Source: Paenibacillus phytohabitans (GTDB lineage: Bacteria; Bacillota; Bacilli; Paenibacillales; Paenibacillaceae). Taken from it: 64,000 nt of DNA. The position numbers and the translations under genes were made by a program. Positions 50,054-59,145 of the stretch are shown piece after piece (the stretch's first letter is position 1; the number at the start of each line of letters is the position of its first letter). The notes beneath the pieces were generated by a model, which worked only from the letters and a program-made list of their open reading frames with translations, did not search any database and had not been told where the DNA came from. Location of the stretch: assembly GCF_013141775.1 (NCBI RefSeq), contig NZ_WHOB01000016.1:1-64000 (forward strand), in the 5' to 3' direction.

Positions 50054-50968
50054 TTATGCTTCTTCCCCGAGAATCTCAACTTCCGTCTCCAGCTCGACAT
50101 CGAATTTATCCTTCACCGTTGAACGCACATGCTGAATCAGTCCGATGTAGTCACTGGCTGTCGCATTATCCGCATTGACGATGAATCCGGCATGCTTGCG
50201 CGATACCTCCGCTCCGCCGATGCGGGTTCCCTGCAGGCCGCTCTCCTGAATCAGCTGGCCGGCATAGCGGCCCGGCGGCCGCTTGAACACGCTGCCGCAG
50301 GAAGGATATTCCAGCGGCTGTTTGGATTCGCGGAGATAGGTCAGCTCATCCATGGAGGACTTGATCGCAGCAGGATCACCCGGCTGAAGCGCAAATCTGG
50401 CCTCCAGCACAATATACTCTCCGCTGGCAAAGATACTTTTGCGGTATCCCCACTGAAGCTGGTCACCCTGCATAGTAATAAGCTGTCCGTCCTTGTCGAT
50501 CACAAGTGCACTTTGCAGCACGTCCTTAACCTCACCGCCGTAAGCTCCGGCATTCATATACAGCGCCCCGCCTACCGTTCCGGGAATGCCGCAGGCGAAC
50601 TCCAGACCCGTCAGCTCCTGCTCCAGCGCATACCTTGAAGCATCAATAATCTTCGCCCCGCACTGCGCGTAGAGCAGTCCGTCCCGGATGCCCATTTCCG
50701 TCATGTCGGAGGTCTGAAGCACAATACCGCGGATGCCCCCGTCCCGGATGATGACATTCGAGCCGTTTCCGAGTACAGTAAGCGGAATATCATGATCATG
50801 CGCATATGTAGATATTCTCTGAATTTCATCGTAGGTTGCCGGAGCAGCCCAAATATCCGCTTCCCCGCCCATCCGGGTATACACCAGATGCTTAAGACTC
50901 TCGTGGCGCTTCAGCGAGCCTGCTGTGACCAGCTGCTGCAGGTCCTTATATATGTTGTCGATATTCAT
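50054..50968 (-). CDS. murB: UDP-N-acetylenolpyruvoylglucosamine reductase
   Basis: 304 aa type IIa MurB, the FAD enzyme that reduces UDP-GlcNAc-enolpyruvate to UDP-MurNAc. Diagnostic segments are VYTRMGGEADIWAAP, TVLGNGSNVIIRDGGI (FAD-binding), GLEFACGIPGTVGGALYMNAGAYGGE, and PSCGSVFKRPPGRYAGQLIQ with the catalytic Ser, then ETEVEILGE with the catalytic Glu near the end. ATG after TTAGGAGCATG. It stands alone, away from other cell-wall genes, as often in Bacillales with more than one copy. Confidence 0.95.
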   Translation of the reverse strand: MNIDNIYKDLQQLVTAGSLKRHESLKHLVYTRMGGEADIWAAPATYDEIQRISTYAHDHDIPLTVLGNGSNVIIRDGGIRGIVLQTSDMTEMGIRDGLLYAQCGAKIIDASRYALEQELTGLEFACGIPGTVGGALYMNAGAYGGEVKDVLQSALVIDKDGQLITMQGDQLQWGYRKSIFASGEYIVLEARFALQPGDPAAIKSSMDELTYLRESKQPLEYPSCGSVFKRPPGRYAGQLIQESGLQGTRIGGAEVSRKHAGFIVNADNATASDYIGLIQHVRSTVKDKFDVELETEVEILGEEA

Positions 50969-51056
50969 ACTTCATGCTCCTAACTCTATGAAAATGATGA
51001 CCGTGATCATCTGCCTGCCTCAACTGTGCATCGCGGCAACCACAACTTTAACAACG

Positions 51057-51089
51057 AACAGGCTCCCTTGTCAATGACAGGAGCCTGTT
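51057..51089 (-). terminator. Terminator downstream of the FhuF-like gene
   Basis: AACAGGCTCC (51057-51066) pairs perfectly with GGAGCCTGTT (51080-51089), 13-nt loop, about 50 nt past the stop. Confidence 0.65.
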
Positions 51090-51137
51090 TGGAAGCTGCA
51101 TACAGCATTATTATGTTTCATCATTCCCGTTTATAAC

Positions 51138-51947
51138 CTAACTCCCGGCCGCAGCACGCTCTGAACGGAATTCTTCCCTTCTTGCTGCACGTTCCTCTTC
51201 TTTCATCCGGGGGCAGGTATAACATAGACGGCCGCCTTCTGTCCGGTAGTACATACAGCAGCGGTTGCGCATCTGTACAGTCTGCTCCTGGTCAACGAGC
51301 GATTCAATTCTCCGTACCTTCACATGAAACGGATTCCGGGGCATCTGGAATACTTCAGCAGGCAGTTCATCTTTCAGATAGCTGTAATCTGCTTCAATCC
51401 GCTTAAGCACTGCAGGATCGGTCATTCCGGCTGCAAAGGACTCCACATAATAATTGAATTTGGACGGCATCTGTCCCCATATCTCACCAAGTGATAAACC
51501 GCTCACCTGTGAAATACAGCGTACCAGCGGCCCTGCAGTCTCTTGATAAAAGCGGGCAAATACATCATTTCGCCACGCGTCCCTGCTCTGCTGTTCCTCA
51601 GGAGCCTGCTCAGTCTTCCACGCGTGAAGGGAGAAGGCAATCCGGCAATATCCGTCTGCCGGAATGAGATGAATCCCCAGATTCGCTAGGCTGAGCTCAG
51701 GAACGAAGGAGAATCCTGTGACTGAATACTGAACCGCAAGCGCCAGATTGGACAGATAGCCGCCGAAATATGCAGCAACCGCTTTATCGTCCAGTGCTTT
51801 CATTAACGGCCCATAAGTGTCTACAAATGCCCTCATCCCCTGCTCATGCACCAGTTCAGCTGCGGCGAAGGAGTGCAGAGTTCCCTCCGGTACCGCAGGA
51901 TGCAGGTCAAACTTAGTGGTGAATTCCTTAATCAATAGTTCGTTCAT
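51138..51947 (-). CDS. FhuF-like ferric siderophore reductase
   Basis: 269 aa from ATG at 51947 (GAGGGGCAG). The C-terminus RNRCCMYYRTEGGRLCYTCP is the Cys-Cys-x10-Cys-x2-Cys site that holds a 2Fe-2S cluster in FhuF-type ferric reductases. The N-terminal part (LHPAVPEGTLHSFAAAELV, YGPLMKALDDKAVAAYFGGY) is of the IucA/IucC-like helical kind. It would release iron from an imported siderophore in the cytoplasm. Last gene of the uptake operon, 42 nt after the ATPase gene. Confidence 0.83.
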   Translation of the reverse strand: MNELLIKEFTTKFDLHPAVPEGTLHSFAAAELVHEQGMRAFVDTYGPLMKALDDKAVAAYFGGYLSNLALAVQYSVTGFSFVPELSLANLGIHLIPADGYCRIAFSLHAWKTEQAPEEQQSRDAWRNDVFARFYQETAGPLVRCISQVSGLSLGEIWGQMPSKFNYYVESFAAGMTDPAVLKRIEADYSYLKDELPAEVFQMPRNPFHVKVRRIESLVDQEQTVQMRNRCCMYYRTEGGRLCYTCPRMKEEERAARREEFRSERAAAGS

Positions 51948-51989
51948 TGCACTGCCCCTCTCCGCTCCACTAGCCTGCACAGCTCGCGC

Positions 51990-52796
51990 TTATAGTCCAG
52001 CTGCCTTGTACGCAGCCAGCTCGTAAGGAAGGCACAGCGGCACTCCGGTACGCGGATCAGGCACAATATCGGCTTCAATGCCGAATACCTCGCGCAGAAC
52101 TACCGGTGTCATTACATCAACCGGCGCCCCTTCACTAATCACATTGCCGGATTTGATCGCTACCATATGCTGTGCATAACGGGATGCATGGTTCAAATCA
52201 TGTACCACCATGATAATCGTCCGGCCTTCTTCTTCATTCAGCTTCTGCAGCAGCTGCAGCACCTCCAGCTGATGGGCCATATCCAGGAATGTCGTCGGTT
52301 CGTCAAGGAACAGAATATCTGTCTGCTGCGCCAAAGCCATGGCAATCCAGGCCCGCTGACGCTGTCCGCCGGAGAGCCGGTCAATCGGACGGTCATGGAA
52401 CTCCGTCATACCGGTAACTTCGATTGCATTAGCAATGATGCTGCGGTCTTCAGGCGTCATGGTGCCGAAGCCCTTCTGATGCGGGTAGCGGCCGTAACCC
52501 ACAAGCTCGGATACAGTCAGACCGTCAGGCGCAGTAGGATTCTGCGGCAGAATCGCCAGCTGCTTGGCCACCTCTTTGGTGGACAGGTTATGAATGGATT
52601 TGCCGTCGAGCATGACGCTGCCGCTCTTCGGCTTCATGATGCGTGCCATCGTCTTCAGAATGGTCGATTTACCTGAGCCGTTTGCTCCAACCAGCGCTGT
52701 AATCTTCCCTGTCGGAAGTGACAGGTTCAGCCCCTTTACAATCATCGCCTCTGCGTATCCGATACTCAGCTGTTCTGTATTCAAACGTTCCGACAT
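51990..52796 (-). CDS. Iron-siderophore ABC transporter ATP-binding protein (FecE/FhuC-like)
   Basis: 268 aa from ATG at 52796, which follows AAGGAGTGAGTATC. Walker A is [20 protein letters not shown], the Q-loop [15 protein letters not shown], the signature [17 protein letters not shown], Walker [14 protein letters not shown] and the switch His [21 protein letters not shown] is the hallmark of the siderophore/B12 subfamily. It drives the two FecCD permeases encoded upstream in the same operon. Confidence 0.92.
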   Translation of the reverse strand: MSERLNTEQLSIGYAEAMIVKGLNLSLPTGKITALVGANGSGKSTILKTMARIMKPKSGSVMLDGKSIHNLSTKEVAKQLAILPQNPTAPDGLTVSELVGYGRYPHQKGFGTMTPEDRSIIANAIEVTGMTEFHDRPIDRLSGGQRQRAWIAMALAQQTDILFLDEPTTFLDMAHQLEVLQLLQKLNEEEGRTIIMVVHDLNHASRYAQHMVAIKSGNVISEGAPVDVMTPVVLREVFGIEADIVPDPRTGVPLCLPYELAAYKAAGL

Positions 52797-52853
52797 GATA
52801 CTCACTCCTTAGAATTTTAATTTTTCATGATAATTCGCTTATGAATGCCTCTG

Positions 52854-53888
52854 TTAAGCCTTAGATTTTGCCAAAAGATATAAAAAGTACGGGGCGCCGA
52901 TGATCGCCACCACGATACCTGTAGGTATCTCTGTTGGCTGCAGAATCCAGCGCCCGATGCTGTCTGCGGTGAGCAGCAGCAGCGCGCCTATCAAAGCGGC
53001 TGCAGGCAGCATGATCTGATGACGCGGGCCTACAAGTCTGCGGGCGAGATGCGGTGCAATCAGTCCGACGAAGCCGATGCCTCCGCTGACCGAGACGCAG
53101 GCGCCTGCGAGAGCCACAGCAGCAGCCAAGAGCAGAAGACGTTCCCGCTCCAGCGGCAGCCCAAGTCCCTTGGAGGTTTCATCTCCCAGGTTCAGTACGT
53201 TAAGCACCCGGGCTTTGTAGAACGCGAACGGCAGCAGAATCAATATCCAGGGGAGCAGTGCCAGCACGAACCGCCAGTCTCCGCCCCAGATTTTGCCGGC
53301 CAGCCAGATGGCTACGAACTGATAATTCTGCGGGTCCAGTCTTAACGACAGGATCAGCTGAAAAGCGTAAATGCCGGCACCTACGGCAATACCGATCAGA
53401 ATCAGCCGTGTCGGCGAGAGTCCGTCGGCTCTCCGGTAGGAGAGAAAATAGATCAGCGTGGCCGTAAGCGCGGCACCTGCCAGCGCCAGCAGCGGAAGAA
53501 CAAAGATGGGCCCCGCTGTGGTTGCCGGGACAAATGAAATGAAGATCAGCACTGCGAATCCCGCTCCGGCGTTGATCCCTAAGGTAGAGGGTTCAGCAAG
53601 AGCATTGCGCGACAAGCCTTGCAGAATAGATCCGGATACTGCGAAACCCGCCCCGATGAGCAGTGAGATCACTATACGCGGCAGCCGGAAATCAAACAGA
53701 ATCAGCTTCTGCTGTTTGGTTCCTTCACCGAGCAGAGTATGTAGAACATCAAGTGGTGATAAGCGCATGAAGCCGGTATTCATACTGACAATAAAAATAA
53801 TGACGATAAGTGCAGCAAGCAGCGTTAGAATACCGGCTTCTCTGGTGCGGCGCGATTTCACTGAGGGTACAGACAGGGTCCTGTTCAT
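52854..53888 (-). CDS. FecCD-family siderophore permease, subunit 2
   Basis: 344 aa, about ten helices. Key family segments are FRLPRIVISLLIGAGFAVSGSILQGLSRNALAEPSTLGINAGAGF, and the ATPase-docking region GIGFVGLIAPHLARRLVGPRHQIMLP. The ATG shares one nt with the stop of the preceding permease (TAATG). A FhuG-type subunit of the importer. Confidence 0.92.
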   Translation of the reverse strand: MNRTLSVPSVKSRRTREAGILTLLAALIVIIFIVSMNTGFMRLSPLDVLHTLLGEGTKQQKLILFDFRLPRIVISLLIGAGFAVSGSILQGLSRNALAEPSTLGINAGAGFAVLIFISFVPATTAGPIFVLPLLALAGAALTATLIYFLSYRRADGLSPTRLILIGIAVGAGIYAFQLILSLRLDPQNYQFVAIWLAGKIWGGDWRFVLALLPWILILLPFAFYKARVLNVLNLGDETSKGLGLPLERERLLLLAAAVALAGACVSVSGGIGFVGLIAPHLARRLVGPRHQIMLPAAALIGALLLLTADSIGRWILQPTEIPTGIVVAIIGAPYFLYLLAKSKA

Positions 53889-54946
53889 TACAGCTCCCCC
53901 TTGCGCTTGCTGGCCAGATAGATGAAGAACGGTACGCCGAATACTGCAATCAGGGCACCTATCGGTGTTTCATAAGGCGCATTAATCATTCTCGCAGCAA
54001 TATCGGCAAAGAGGATCAGCACGCTCCCGAGTACTGCCGAGCAAGGAATGATCCAGCGGTAATCCACCCCCACCAGATAACGGGTAATATGCGGAATCAT
54101 TAATCCGACAAAAGCAATCGGCCCCACCGTCGAGACCGCCGCTCCGGCAAGAATGACCACAATGATCATCCCTGCAGTCTGTACCAGCCGTGTGCGCTGC
54201 CCCAGTCCTGCGGCAACATCCCTTCCCAGGCTTAACAGCGTGATGGAACGCGAGAGCACCAGCGACCCGATAAGCGCACCTGCAACCCAGGGGGACATAA
54301 TCTTAAGCTGTGTCCAGTTCGCTCCGCCAATCCCGCCTGCCATCCAGAACGCGATATCCTGGGAGAGGTGATACAGAATGGCGATGCCTTGGCTGACCGC
54401 CAGCAGCATGGCACTGACCGCAGCACCCGCTAAGGTGAGGCGTAGCGGTGTCAGCCCGCTATGGGACAACGAACCGATGCCGAAGACTAAGAGTGATGCC
54501 GCAGCCGCTCCAATGAAGCAGTAGATCATGATATACATGAAAGACAGCGAAGGCGCAAAGGCGAAAGCCAATGCCAGGCCGGCACCAGCTCCGGCGTTGA
54601 GTCCCAGCAGCCCGGAATCCGCCAGCGGATTCCGGGTCATCCCCTGCATGATCGCGCCGGCAACAGCAAAACATGCACCCACCAGCGCACCGGCCAAAGC
54701 CCGGGGGATCCGCAGCTCCCGGATGACCTGATGCTGCGACAGCTCCGGATTGAAGCGAAAGACAGCTTCCCATACAGTAGCCAGCCGGATATCTGCCGCT
54801 CCTAACGATACAGACAACATCAGGCCGAAGACGATCGCAGCACTCCCCAGCACCAGAATGGTGGCTGCAGCCACTGGCCGCGACTTGATGGGTTTATCCT
54901 CTGCGGCCTTAGAAGGATTGAGGTTAGAACGTGTGGATGAAACCAT
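53888..54946 (-). CDS. FecCD-family siderophore permease, subunit 1
   Basis: 352 aa. LRIPRALAGALVGACFAVAGAIMQGMTRNPLADSGLLGLNAGAG, and VGPIAFVGLMIPHITRYLVGVDYRWIIP, are the same elements as in subunit 2; the two are clearly homologous. ATG at 54946 after TTAAGGAGACG. First gene of a four-gene operon (two permeases, ATPase, FhuF-like reductase), with a Fur box about 40-60 nt upstream. A FhuB-type subunit. Confidence 0.92.
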   Translation of the reverse strand: MVSSTRSNLNPSKAAEDKPIKSRPVAAATILVLGSAAIVFGLMLSVSLGAADIRLATVWEAVFRFNPELSQHQVIRELRIPRALAGALVGACFAVAGAIMQGMTRNPLADSGLLGLNAGAGAGLALAFAFAPSLSFMYIMIYCFIGAAAASLLVFGIGSLSHSGLTPLRLTLAGAAVSAMLLAVSQGIAILYHLSQDIAFWMAGGIGGANWTQLKIMSPWVAGALIGSLVLSRSITLLSLGRDVAAGLGQRTRLVQTAGMIIVVILAGAAVSTVGPIAFVGLMIPHITRYLVGVDYRWIIPCSAVLGSVLILFADIAARMINAPYETPIGALIAVFGVPFFIYLASKRKGEL

Positions 54947-54984
54947 AAGCCGTCTCCTTAACAGGATTATTACTTGCTTCTAAT

Positions 54985-55005
54985 TGATTATCATTCTCAT
55001 TATCG
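54985..55005 (-). promoter_or_regulatory. Fur box in front of the siderophore permease operon
   Basis: TGATTATCATTCTCATTATC spans 54985-55004 and matches the Fur consensus of alternating GATAAT-type hexamers, in both overlapping 7-1-7 registers. Located 39-59 nt upstream of the first permease start. Confidence 0.8.
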
Positions 55006-55076
55006 CAAATATATGAATATTGTACAAGCAGATAACGCGTAATCTATGCTGGACGCCCTCATCTATCGCTCCATTT

Positions 55077-55122
55077 AAAAAAAGGTGCAGATCATCGTAT
55101 CCGGGGATACAAGGACCTGCAC
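55077..55122 (-). terminator. Terminator of the siderophore-binding protein gene
   Basis: On the minus strand GTGCAG (55122-55117) and GTATC (inner) pair with GATAC and CTGCAC (55090-55085), followed by TTTTTTT (55083-55077). It separates the binding-protein unit from the permease operon. Confidence 0.7.
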
Positions 55123-55166
55123 ACTCGCTACCGGCAAAGGCTGATCACCGGCATTTTGAACGCTGC

Positions 55167-56180
55167 TTATTTTACAAGACTGCTCAGAGCATCATCAATT
55201 GTTTTGGAGTTAGCTATAGGACCGCTGTACAGCCAGCTGGTTGCTCTGCCAAACTCATGAACATTCCCCGCCTTAACAGCCGGAATCCCCTTCCAGATCG
55301 CGCCATCCGTAACTTCAGCAGCATCCGCCCCGTCACTGTTCACAAGGATGATATGATCTGCAGTCAGCTCAGACAATTTCTCAAGTGAAATCGGATTCCA
55401 CGTTGCTCTGGACTCAGCAGGAATTTCGGTAACCAGATTCGGGAGCTTCAGTCCAAGATCTCCATACAATACCGCTCCGCTGCTGCGGGTTTCGTCTACA
55501 ATGAAGAAGCTCTTGGAGACTAGCCAGAGAATGGCAACGGACTCATCGCCGATGGCAGCAGAGATTTTGGCTTTTGCATCAGCAGCTTTTTGATCGTACG
55601 CTGTAATTGCTGCTTCAGCTTCAGGCGTTTTGTTCAACAGCTCGCCGATCTTGAGCAGCGATTTGCGCCAGTCCTTGCTGACTTCGTCGCCGAGTACATA
55701 AGTAGGTGCAATTTTGTTCAGCTGGTCATACAGGCCGTTCTGAACAGTACCTTCCGACTGTACAATGGTGAAGTCCGGTGCGAAGCTTGTTACGGCTTCC
55801 AGTGGAAGGTCATAGCTGATGGTTGGAATATCTTTAAGCTCAGCTGCGAGGTATTCCATAGTACCGTTTGTAACGGACCATTGGGCAACCGGGGTCACGC
55901 CAAGTGCGACCAGATAATCTTCCAGATAAGAAGCCAGCACACGCTGCGGGTTCGCAGGGATAGTGACTTTATGTCCCATGGCATCTGTTACTGTTTGCTC
56001 TACCGCTGTTTCAGCAGGTGCAGTTGTAGCTTCGGTAGTTGCTGCAGGTGCTGTAGTTGCCGCAGCTTCATTATTGGCTGCATTGTTATTTCCGCACGCG
56101 GATAGTAACAACGTTGTGGTCATGAGTCCGGCCATAGCCAGCTTCATGCTTCCTGATCTTTGTAGGTTGAACGAAAACAT
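55167..56180 (-). CDS. Iron-siderophore-binding lipoprotein
   Basis: 337 aa. Signal peptide and lipobox (TTTLLLSAC, Cys about residue 29), then an Ala/Thr/Glu-rich linker and a class III (FhuD/BtuF-like) binding domain: VTDAMGHKVTIPANPQRVLASYLEDYLVALGV, EAVTSFAPDFTIVQSEG, and ELTADHIILVNSDGADA. It is anchored outside the membrane and hands ferric siderophore to the FecCD permeases. Its own promoter carries a Fur box. ATG after CAGGAGGGG. Confidence 0.92.
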   Translation of the reverse strand: MFSFNLQRSGSMKLAMAGLMTTTLLLSACGNNNAANNEAAATTAPAATTEATTAPAETAVEQTVTDAMGHKVTIPANPQRVLASYLEDYLVALGVTPVAQWSVTNGTMEYLAAELKDIPTISYDLPLEAVTSFAPDFTIVQSEGTVQNGLYDQLNKIAPTYVLGDEVSKDWRKSLLKIGELLNKTPEAEAAITAYDQKAADAKAKISAAIGDESVAILWLVSKSFFIVDETRSSGAVLYGDLGLKLPNLVTEIPAESRATWNPISLEKLSELTADHIILVNSDGADAAEVTDGAIWKGIPAVKAGNVHEFGRATSWLYSGPIANSKTIDDALSSLVK

Positions 56181-56251
56181 TAACTACCCCTCCTGTAAGT
56201 ACATTCATTATTGGTCAAAGGTTACTGCTGCCTTTGCCTCACATAAACTGA

Positions 56252-56266
56252 TGATATTGATTCTCA
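56252..56266 (-). promoter_or_regulatory. Fur box in front of the siderophore-binding protein gene
   Basis: TGATATTGATTCTCA matches the 7-1-7 Fur/PerR-type palindrome TGATAAT-N-ATTATCA at all but two positions, 72-86 nt upstream of the start. Confidence 0.7.
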
Positions 56267-56320
56267 TTCTCTCTGTCAACTAAATTATCTGGTTCCATGT
56301 ACACTCACCCTGCGCTTAAC

Positions 56321-56361
56321 AAAAAACGGCTGTCCCCGCAACCTGCGGAAACAGCCGTTTT
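56321..56361 (-). terminator. Terminator of kimA
   Basis: On the minus strand AAAACGGCTGT pairs with ACAGCCGTTTTTT across GGTTG, a stem of more than 15 bp with few mismatches (56321-56361), 18 nt past the stop. Confidence 0.85.
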
Positions 56362-56378
56362 ACATATAAAGGGTATGT

Positions 56379-58196
56379 CTATTTGTGCAAATGATACGGT
56401 ACAGTTGCTATAACGATATCCTTCTGATTCATCAGATAAGAACGGATGAACAAGCTGGTCTGATTATGCAGAATCGCCTGCCACCAATGCTTCGTAACAA
56501 ATTGCGGAATGAGTACAGTAATATGGTCTGTAGAAGCGGTTTTCCACTCCACCGTATCGATGAATTTCACCAGCGGGCGGATGATGCTGCGGTAACGCGA
56601 GCGGAGTACAATCAGGCGCACCCCAGGGTTCCACTCTTCCCACTTCTGTTCCATTTTGTGAATCTCTTCTTCATCGAATCCGACATATACAGCCACTACA
56701 TTCTCAGTCAATGACTTCGCATAGCTGATCGAATGCAGCACCGCACGGGTAACACCGGCAACGGGAACCACTACTGTACTTCCTTTAATACAAGGTTTAT
56801 CCGTAGCCGGACAAATGCGCAGCTGATCGGCAATATTCATATAATGGCGGTGAATCCGGTGGAACACGATGATTACAAGCGGCAGGAAGATGAAGGCCAT
56901 CCATACACTCGAGAATTTAGTAATAATGAAGATGAGTGTTATGGTTAAGGTTGTGAGCATGCCTACTGTATTCACAGCGAATTTGCTCTGCCAGCCCTTA
57001 GGCTTAGTTCTGTACCACTGGACCATCATGCCAAGCTGTGAGAGGGTAAACGGAATGAATACCCCAACGGCGTATAATGGAATCAACCCTTCGGTATTTC
57101 CGTGAAAAGCAGCTACAAGCACAGCCGACATTACGCCGAGGAAAATAATGCCGTTGGAGAATCCCAGCCGGTCTCCGCGCACCATGAAGGCGTGGGGTAA
57201 ATATTTGTCCTTGGCGAACATGAACGCCAGCAGCGGGAAGGCCGAATACGCTGTATTCGCCGCCAGGAACAAGATTACTGCGGTGATGCCTTGGATGAAG
57301 AAGTACAAACCGCCGCGGCCAAAGGTAGACTCGGTAATCTGCGACACAACCGTTGCTTTCTCATCCGGCATGATGCCGTACCAATAAGCCAGAAGCGTAA
57401 TCCCTGTGAACATAGCTCCGAGAATCAGCCCCATCAGCATCAGCGTTTTAGCCGCATTTTTCTCAGCCGGTGCTTTGAAGTTAGGGATCGCATTGGAGAC
57501 CGCTTCTACCCCGGTCAGTGCCGAACAGCCGGAGCTGAAGGCCTTAAGCAGAAGGAACATACTGACATTTGATACCGCTGAGCCGATCTCAGGAACCTGG
57601 GCATGAGCACCGCCGGTTGCATATTTGAAGACTCCCGCGATAATCAGTACAAAGATGGAGACGACGAACAGATATACCGGAATGGCTATGAATGAAGCTG
57701 ATTCAGTAACACCCCGCAGATTGACAATCGTTAAGAGCAGAATGACAGTAACCGCTATGAGTACACTATGATTATGAAGCCCCGGGAACGCTGATGTAAT
57801 TGCATCTGTTCCCGCCGAGGCGCTTACCGCCACCGTTAGAATATAATCGACCAGCAAAGAGCCGCCGGCAAGCAAGCCGGTATGAACCCCTAGATTGGTT
57901 TTGGCAACAATGTAGGCGCCCCCGCCCTGCGGATAAGCAAAAATGGTCTGCCGATAAGACAGGATTAAGATGGCCAGCAGGCCCAATACGGCTAATGCAA
58001 TTGGCAATGAGTACCAGATAGCTGTGAAACCTGCGGCCACAAGTACGATTAGGATTTGTTCTGTTCCGTAGGCTACAGACGAGAGCGCATCAGAAGACAG
58101 GACAGCCAGTGCTTTCACCTTGGATAACTTTTCATGATCGAGTTCGTTCGACTTCATCGGACGCCCGATCAATAGTCGTTTTACCTTGCTTACCAT
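56379..58196 (-). CDS. kimA: High-affinity potassium importer KimA
   Basis: 605 aa, close to the 607 aa of Bacillus subtilis KimA (YdaO). About twelve helices of the APC fold and a C-terminal cytosolic USP-like domain (GSTVVVPVAGVTRAVLHSIS, LIVLRSRYRSIIRPL). Matches recalled from KimA include LAVLSSDALSSVAYGTEQI, FAYPQGGGAYIVAKTNLG, LLVDYILTVAVSASAGTDAI, RGDRLGFSNGIIFLG and the ending TVPYHLHK. ATG at 58196 is used; the longer frame to 58328 reads through the riboswitch terminator. K+/H+ symport, controlled here by c-di-AMP through the RNA element upstream. Confidence 0.93.
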   Translation of the reverse strand: MVSKVKRLLIGRPMKSNELDHEKLSKVKALAVLSSDALSSVAYGTEQILIVLVAAGFTAIWYSLPIALAVLGLLAILILSYRQTIFAYPQGGGAYIVAKTNLGVHTGLLAGGSLLVDYILTVAVSASAGTDAITSAFPGLHNHSVLIAVTVILLLTIVNLRGVTESASFIAIPVYLFVVSIFVLIIAGVFKYATGGAHAQVPEIGSAVSNVSMFLLLKAFSSGCSALTGVEAVSNAIPNFKAPAEKNAAKTLMLMGLILGAMFTGITLLAYWYGIMPDEKATVVSQITESTFGRGGLYFFIQGITAVILFLAANTAYSAFPLLAFMFAKDKYLPHAFMVRGDRLGFSNGIIFLGVMSAVLVAAFHGNTEGLIPLYAVGVFIPFTLSQLGMMVQWYRTKPKGWQSKFAVNTVGMLTTLTITLIFIITKFSSVWMAFIFLPLVIIVFHRIHRHYMNIADQLRICPATDKPCIKGSTVVVPVAGVTRAVLHSISYAKSLTENVVAVYVGFDEEEIHKMEQKWEEWNPGVRLIVLRSRYRSIIRPLVKFIDTVEWKTASTDHITVLIPQFVTKHWWQAILHNQTSLFIRSYLMNQKDIVIATVPYHLHK

Positions 58197-58278
58197 TGTA
58201 GTAACAGTTCCTCTCTTTGTTAAGTTGAAACGGCAGTACCGCGCGCTGTTTTCATAAGTGGATTTCATAAATGCAGGC

Positions 58279-58311
58279 ACAAAAATAAGCATACGGAAAT
58301 GATCCGCATGC
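58279..58311 (-). terminator. Riboswitch-controlled terminator before kimA
   Basis: On the minus strand GCATGCGG (58311-58304) pairs with CCGTATGC (58296-58289), followed by TTATTTTTG. It lies 30 nt after the aptamer and 80 nt before kimA. Confidence 0.8.
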
Positions 58312-58340
58312 CTTGAGTGCATGGTCATTATCCCACTATT

Positions 58341-58452
58341 GCTTACGAGGTTAGCTGGCGGATTCGGGCTGTGGTAGCCCTACGGTTTTCGAGTCTGCTG
58401 ACCCGCTTCCGATTCACCCCGTTGGCACTCGGCCAAGTTTGGTTCCCCCGTT
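58341..58452 (-). ncRNA. c-di-AMP riboswitch (ydaO/yuaA class)
   Basis: On the minus strand the conserved blocks of this class occur in order: GGGGGAACCAAA, GGGGTGAATCGG, TAGGGCTACC, CCGAATCC, GCCAGCTAACCTCGTAAGC. It precedes a terminator and kimA, the gene this class controls in Bacillus. High c-di-AMP (K+ replete) should favour termination. Confidence 0.93.
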
Positions 58453-58499
58453 TTTCCTTCCGGAAAATTCAGCGCATATTCAACTTCTCACAAGGACTA

Positions 58500-58528
58500 A
58501 TAATAATCTACAATGCCTCTTCCGTAAA
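58500..58528 (-). promoter_or_regulatory. Promoter of the riboswitch-kimA transcript
   Basis: On the minus strand TTTACG (58528-58523), a 17-nt spacer and TATTAT (58505-58500), about 50 nt before the aptamer. The remaining 58530-58710 is AT-rich with no feature. Confidence 0.55.
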
Positions 58529-58710
58529 GCGTTGAAACAAATGAAAAAAGAATGAAAAACAACCAAAACAACCAAATCCATGATCCGGTATGTCTTGATC
58601 TTTCATTCTCTTTCATTATCCCTTTATCGCGTGATTTTACAGCATTTCTGCTTAATAATTTACACTCAATTTAAGGGAAATATATACTCTTCATTCTGCC
58701 TGACGGCTTC

Positions 58711-59145
58711 TTACTCACCTGCATCCTCTTTACGCCCTGTCCATAGCAGAATTGTGATTAATGCGAACGCAATGAGTGCCAGCAGCGGGATGGTGATGAA
58801 TCCGAAATAATTCAGATAATCCGTGTTACACGGCACACCAATTGTACATGGAAGCACCTTGCTGAGTGCCGGAATTTTCTGCTCCGCGTAATGATAGATC
58901 GAAATGCTTCCGCCAATCAAACTTAAGGGAAGGACATAAGGGATAATGCGCTTATCCCCCCGGTAAGTGGCGATTCCGAGCAAAATCAGCTGCGGGTACA
59001 TAAATATCCGCTGAAACCAGCATAGCTTGCAGGGCTCATATTTCAGCACTTCACTGAGATACAGACTGCCTGCTACAGCAACAACCGAGACGAACCAGGC
59101 CAAGTAGAGACAATTCCGGCGGCAGAATGCAGAGAATTTATTCAT
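58711..59145 (-). CDS. bdbC: Disulfide bond formation protein B homologue
   Basis: 144 aa, four membrane helices. The two Cys pairs of the DsbB family are present: CKLC in YEPCKLCWFQR near residue 40, and PCTIGVPCN near residue 100. It reoxidises the extracytoplasmic thiol oxidase BdbD and passes electrons to quinone. Its start overlaps the bdbD stop by 4 nt (ATGA), fixing them as a functional pair. Confidence 0.92.
   Translation of the reverse strand: MNKFSAFCRRNCLYLAWFVSVVAVAGSLYLSEVLKYEPCKLCWFQRIFMYPQLILLGIATYRGDKRIIPYVLPLSLIGGSISIYHYAEQKIPALSKVLPCTIGVPCNTDYLNYFGFITIPLLALIAFALITILLWTGRKEDAGE

Noticed and set aside
58200..58328. Longer kimA start at 58328
   Set aside because: The added 44 residues are the translation of the riboswitch terminator region and do not match KimA N-termini.
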